Under the pieces are notes generated by a model, which saw only the letters and a list, made by a program, of their open reading frames with translations, was not told the origin of the DNA and made no database searches. DNA of 64,000 bases from Limnochorda sp. LNt (GTDB lineage Bacteria; Bacillota; Limnochordia; Limnochordales; Geochordaceae), in NCBI RefSeq assembly GCF_035593265.1, contig NZ_CP141614.1:868001-932000 (forward strand), read 5' to 3'. This document shows, piece after piece, positions 60,678 to 64,000 of the stretch. The translations under genes and the position numbers were made by a program. Every line of letters begins with the position of its first letter. The first letter of the stretch is position 1.

Positions 60678-61298
60678 ATGGAGCAGGACGAGCCCGTCAC
60701 GCTGGACAGGGCCGCGCACGCAAGTGCAAGGGCCCTCGCATCTCCATTGCTGGACGACGTGCAGGAGGTCCTCGTCAGCGAGCAGCATATCGCCCGGCGC
60801 GTCCAGGCGCTGGGCCAGCAGATCTCGGCCGACTACCGTGGTCGGGAGCCGGTGCTGATCGGCATCCTCAAGGGGGCCGTGCTCTTCCTCTCCGATCTCC
60901 TCCGGGCCCTGACCATCCACGCGTCGGTCGACTTCATGGCCATCTCCAGCTACGGCACCGGGACCCAGTCCAGCGGGGTGGTCCGCATCCTCAAGGACCT
61001 CGACCACCCCATCGCCGGGCGCGACGTCCTCATCGTCGAGGACATCGTCGACACCGGGCTGACCATCCGCTACCTCCTCGACAACCTGCGTTCGCGCCGG
61101 CCGGCCAGCCTGCGGGTCTGCGTCCTGCTCGACAAGCGGGAGCGGCGCCAGATCCCCGTCGAGCTGGACTACGTCGGCTTCGAGATCCCCGATCGGTTCG
61201 TGGTGGGCTACGGGCTGGACTACGCCGAGCGCTACCGCAATCTCCCGTTCATCGGCGTGCTGCGGCCCGAGGTGATCCGCGACCAGGGCGGGCGCTGA
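60678..61298 (+). CDS. hpt: Hypoxanthine phosphoribosyltransferase
   Basis: Hpt salvages hypoxanthine and guanine to IMP and GMP using PRPP. The 206-residue protein has about 25 extra N-terminal residues before [20 protein letters not shown]. The PRPP-binding motif is [34 protein letters not shown] and [20 protein letters not shown] are family features. ATG 60678 is chosen as the first Met after the leader. Its stop overlaps the guaA start by one base, coupling salvage with GMP synthesis. Confidence 0.93.
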   Translation: MEQDEPVTLDRAAHASARALASPLLDDVQEVLVSEQHIARRVQALGQQISADYRGREPVLIGILKGAVLFLSDLLRALTIHASVDFMAISSYGTGTQSSGVVRILKDLDHPIAGRDVLIVEDIVDTGLTIRYLLDNLRSRRPASLRVCVLLDKRERRQIPVELDYVGFEIPDRFVVGYGLDYAERYRNLPFIGVLRPEVIRDQGGR

Positions 61299-62911
61299 TG
61301 AGCGGGCCCTCCGTCTCTGCCGAGGTCGTCACCGTCGATCCGGGGGGCCTGGCCGGCGCGGAGCCGGTCCTGGTGCTGGACCTGGGAGCCCAGTACGCCC
61401 TGCTCATCGCCCGGCGCATCCGGGAGCTGGGCGTCTACTGCGAGGTGGTGCCCGGCGACCTGCCCGCGCAGGCGCTGCTCGAGCGCCGGCCTCGCGCGCT
61501 GGTGCTGTCGGGAGGCCCGTCGAGCGTCTACGCCCCCGGGGCGCCCGGCGTGGACCCGGAGCTCTGGTCGGCCGGAGTGCCCGTCCTGGGCATCTGCTAT
61601 GGCATGCAGCTGATGGCGCAGGCGCTGGGGGGCGAGGTGCGGCGGGGCGACCGGCAGGAGTTCGGGCGCAGCGAGCTGGAACTGTTGGGCGCGCCCGACG
61701 GCTCCTCGAGCGGGCGCCTCTTCGATGGGGTCGGTCGGCCGGGCGACCGGCTGGTCTGCTGGATGAGCCACGGCGACGTCGTGGTGGAGCCGCCGCCCGG
61801 CTTTCGATCGGTGGCGCGCACGGCCGTCTCGCCGGTGGCAGCCATGGAGCACGAGCAGCGCCCCCTTTTCGGGGTGCAGTTCCACCCGGAGGTCGCGCAC
61901 ACGCCCTTCGGCACGGCGCTGCTTCGCCACTTCCTCTACGACCTGGCCGGCGTCTCGGGAGGGTGGGACCCGCGTGACTTCGGGCGGCGGGCCGTCGACG
62001 CACTGCGCCAGCAGCTGCCCGAGGGGCGGGCCGTGGTGGCCCTCAGCGGAGGGGTCGACTCGGCGACGGCGGCGGCGCTCGTGCACAGGGCCCTGGGTGA
62101 CCGGCTCACCGCCATCTTCGTCGACCACGGTCTGATGCGGCAGGGCGAGCCCGACTTCGTGCGGCGGGAGCTGGGAGAGCGACTCGGCATGCCGCTCATC
62201 GCGGTGGATGCAGGGGCACGTTTCTTGCAGGCGCTGCGGGGCGTGCGCGACCCCGAGCGCAAGCGACGGATCATCGGCCAGGAGTTCATCCGGGTCTTCG
62301 AGGAGACGGCCGGCGCCTTGCCCGATGTGCGCTACCTGGTCCAGGGGACGCTCTATCCCGACGTGGTGGAGTCGGGCGGCGGCAAGACGGCCACCATCAA
62401 GAGCCACCACAACGTCGGGGGGCTTCCCGAGCGCATGGGGCTGCGGCTGGTGGAGCCGCTACGCTTCCTCTTCAAGGACGAGGTGCGGGCCCTGGCGCGG
62501 GAGCTGGGGCTGCCCGACCGCATCGTGGACCGCCATCCCTTTCCGGGGCCCGGGCTCGCCGTGCGTATCGTGGGCGAGGTGACCCCCGAGGCGCTGGAGA
62601 CGGTGCGGGCTTGCGATGCCATCGTCGTGGAGGAGGTGGAGCGGGCCGGGCTCGCCCGGGAGGTCTGGCAGGCCTTCGCTGTCTGGACCGGCAGCTACAG
62701 CGTCGGGGTCAAGGGCGACGCCAGGCTGTACGGCCCGGTGGTGGCGGTGCGCTGCGTGCAGAGCCACGACGGCATGACGGCCGACTGGGTGCGGCTCCCG
62801 TACGAGCTCTTGGATCGCATCTCCCACCGCATCACCAACGAGGTGCCCTACGTCTCCCGGGTGGTGTACGACATCAGCCCCAAGCCGCCCGCCACCATCG
62901 AGTGGGAGTGA
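61298..62911 (+). CDS. guaA: GMP synthase (glutamine-hydrolysing)
   Basis: GuaA aminates XMP to GMP. The 537-residue protein has a class I glutaminase domain with the Cys nucleophile in GICYGMQLM and the His/Glu in [11 protein letters not shown], then the ATP-pyrophosphatase P-loop [16 protein letters not shown], and the C-terminal dimerisation domain ([17 protein letters not shown], ending TIEWE). About 20 residues precede the usual start ([10 protein letters not shown]). ATG 61298 overlaps the hpt stop. Confidence 0.97.
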   Translation: MSGPSVSAEVVTVDPGGLAGAEPVLVLDLGAQYALLIARRIRELGVYCEVVPGDLPAQALLERRPRALVLSGGPSSVYAPGAPGVDPELWSAGVPVLGICYGMQLMAQALGGEVRRGDRQEFGRSELELLGAPDGSSSGRLFDGVGRPGDRLVCWMSHGDVVVEPPPGFRSVARTAVSPVAAMEHEQRPLFGVQFHPEVAHTPFGTALLRHFLYDLAGVSGGWDPRDFGRRAVDALRQQLPEGRAVVALSGGVDSATAAALVHRALGDRLTAIFVDHGLMRQGEPDFVRRELGERLGMPLIAVDAGARFLQALRGVRDPERKRRIIGQEFIRVFEETAGALPDVRYLVQGTLYPDVVESGGGKTATIKSHHNVGGLPERMGLRLVEPLRFLFKDEVRALARELGLPDRIVDRHPFPGPGLAVRIVGEVTPEALETVRACDAIVVEEVERAGLAREVWQAFAVWTGSYSVGVKGDARLYGPVVAVRCVQSHDGMTADWVRLPYELLDRISHRITNEVPYVSRVVYDISPKPPATIEWE

Positions 62912-62923
62912 CGCAGAGGCACC

Positions 62924-64000
62924 GTGACGGATCTGCCACCGCTTCAGCCACCGCCCGGGACCCTGGACCTCCTGCCCGATGCCGCATCGGCCCGCAGGCG
63001 CCTCGAGGCCCGGCTGCGGGCGCGCTTCGAGCGCTGGGGCTACCGTGAGGTCGTCACCCCCACCCTGGAGCTCGAGGAGGTGGTCCGCCGGGCGGGCGGG
63101 CAGCTCCCCGCTCGCCAGCTCTACCGGTTCGTGGACCGGGAGGGCCAGGTGGTGGTGCTCCGCCCCGACTGGACCGCGTCGGTGGCGCGGCTCATCGCCG
63201 GGCGGCTCCGAACGGCCCCGCTGCCGCTGCGGCTCTTCTACATCGGCAGCGTCTTCCGGTACGACCGGCTCCGTCCCGACGATCCCCGGGAGTTCGGGCA
63301 GGCGGGGGTCGAGCTGGTGGGCGCCTCCTCCGAGATGGCCGACGCCGAGGTGATGGCGCTGGCCTGGGAGAGCTGCCGCGAGGCCGGCATCGAGGGGCCG
63401 CACCTGGAGGTGGGGCACGCCGGCTACGTCCAGGCCCTGCTCGACCAGCTGCCGGCCACGCTGCGGGCCGATGTGCAGCAGGCCCTGGTGCGGCGAGACT
63501 TCGTCACCTTCGAGGCGTTGCTGGGCCGCTCCGACGTACCGGACCGGGTGGCGCGGCTCTTGGCCGGACTCGTGGAGGCCCGGGGCGACGCCCGTGTGGT
63601 GCGCCGTGCTCTGGACGAGTGCCCCGTGGAGAGCGCGAGGGCGGCGCTGGCCTCGCTCGAGCGGCTCATCGGACACCTCGCCTCGCTGGGCCTGGGGCCG
63701 CACCTGGCCGTCGACCTGGGCATGGTCAAGGACCTGGACTACTACACCGGTGCCATCTTCGAGGTGTACGCGCCGGGCGGCGGCGCGTCGCTGGCGACGG
63801 GAGGGCGCTACGACACCCTGATGGCGCGCTTCGGCCTGCCGCTACAGGCCACGGGCTTCGCCCTGAGCCTGGAGCGGCTGACCCGGGCTCGCCAGCGTCG
63901 GGGTCTCCCGGACGGTCAGCCGCGCCTCGACGCCTGGGTCGTCGCGGGTGACGCCCGCGCAGACGAGGATGGCGGCGCGGGTGCCGTCTGGCAGCTGCTG
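62924..64000 (+). CDS. hisZ: ATP phosphoribosyltransferase regulatory subunit HisZ (3' end outside window)
   Basis: HisZ is a histidyl-tRNA-synthetase-like protein that activates the short HisG in the first step of histidine synthesis. The 359 visible codons read PPGTLDLLPDAASARRRLE at the start, LRPDWTASVARL and FYIGSVFRYDRLRPDDPREFGQAGVELVG, then DLGMVKDLDYYTGAIFEVYAPG and ATGGRYDTLMARFG. The short motif-3 region and lack of an anticodon-domain signature so far favour HisZ over HisS; a his operon (hisG next) is expected to the right. GTG 62924 follows AGAGGC and lies 12 bases after guaA. The gene runs off the window. Confidence 0.82.
   Translation, partial: MTDLPPLQPPPGTLDLLPDAASARRRLEARLRARFERWGYREVVTPTLELEEVVRRAGGQLPARQLYRFVDREGQVVVLRPDWTASVARLIAGRLRTAPLPLRLFYIGSVFRYDRLRPDDPREFGQAGVELVGASSEMADAEVMALAWESCREAGIEGPHLEVGHAGYVQALLDQLPATLRADVQQALVRRDFVTFEALLGRSDVPDRVARLLAGLVEARGDARVVRRALDECPVESARAALASLERLIGHLASLGLGPHLAVDLGMVKDLDYYTGAIFEVYAPGGGASLATGGRYDTLMARFGLPLQATGFALSLERLTRARQRRGLPDGQPRLDAWVVAGDARADEDGGAGAVWQLL

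Overview
The window is very GC-rich chromosomal DNA from a probable endospore-forming member of the Firmicutes. The evidence is an alpha/beta-type small acid-soluble spore protein, a T-box leader, a glmS self-cleaving ribozyme, a MerR-type GlnR next to glnA, a BirA repressor-ligase with a Gram-positive style operator, and an OppABCDF importer. GC content and gene style resemble Limnochordia or Thermaerobacter/Symbiobacterium-like lineages; this placement is inference. No insertion sequences, prophage genes, CRISPR arrays, tRNAs or rRNAs were seen. Most genes are tightly packed, with 1-4 base overlaps and frequent GTG/TTG starts.

Left part (1-31.6 kb, mostly + strand). The 3' end of rnhC is followed by a LolA/TPR protein, a YprB-like nuclease, an RsmC-like methyltransferase and murA. 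The arginine cluster argC-J-B-D-carB-G-H starts from a promoter whose -35 is covered by an ArgR box, and argC looks leaderless. A patatin-like lipase converges on argH, and a small flavodoxin-like gene follows. A leucine-type T-box leader then precedes ilvB-ilvN-ilvC, an AGXT-type aminotransferase, serA and leuA-leuC-leuD-leuB, so serine synthesis is embedded in a branched-chain amino acid operon. phoP-phoR-phoU and the SASP gene end this part.

Middle part (31.7-47.7 kb, - strand). This holds an oligopeptide ABC importer whose binding-protein gene is rearranged: the signal peptide is joined to the C-terminal lobe, then comes an in-frame TGA, then the N-terminal lobe. Upstream lies a NarX/NarL-like kinase-regulator pair with an extra polytopic membrane protein that resembles the kinase sensor region. 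Next is a polysaccharide cluster (GH57 hydrolase, GT4-like glycosyltransferase, sugar-1-phosphate nucleotidyltransferase fused to a phosphomannomutase-like domain) and an M42 peptidase.

Right part (47.9-64 kb, mostly + strand). A GH13 enzyme is followed by glmM, the glmS ribozyme and glmS (UDP-GlcNAc supply), acpS, and a bifunctional NAD(P)HX repair gene with a probable 3' frameshift. birA-bioY is divergent from alr, with a BirA operator over both the birA -35 and the alr start codon. glnR-glnA, hpt-guaA and the first part of hisZ complete the window. Themes are amino-acid biosynthesis, nitrogen, phosphate and biotin regulation, cell-wall precursors and purine salvage/GMP synthesis.
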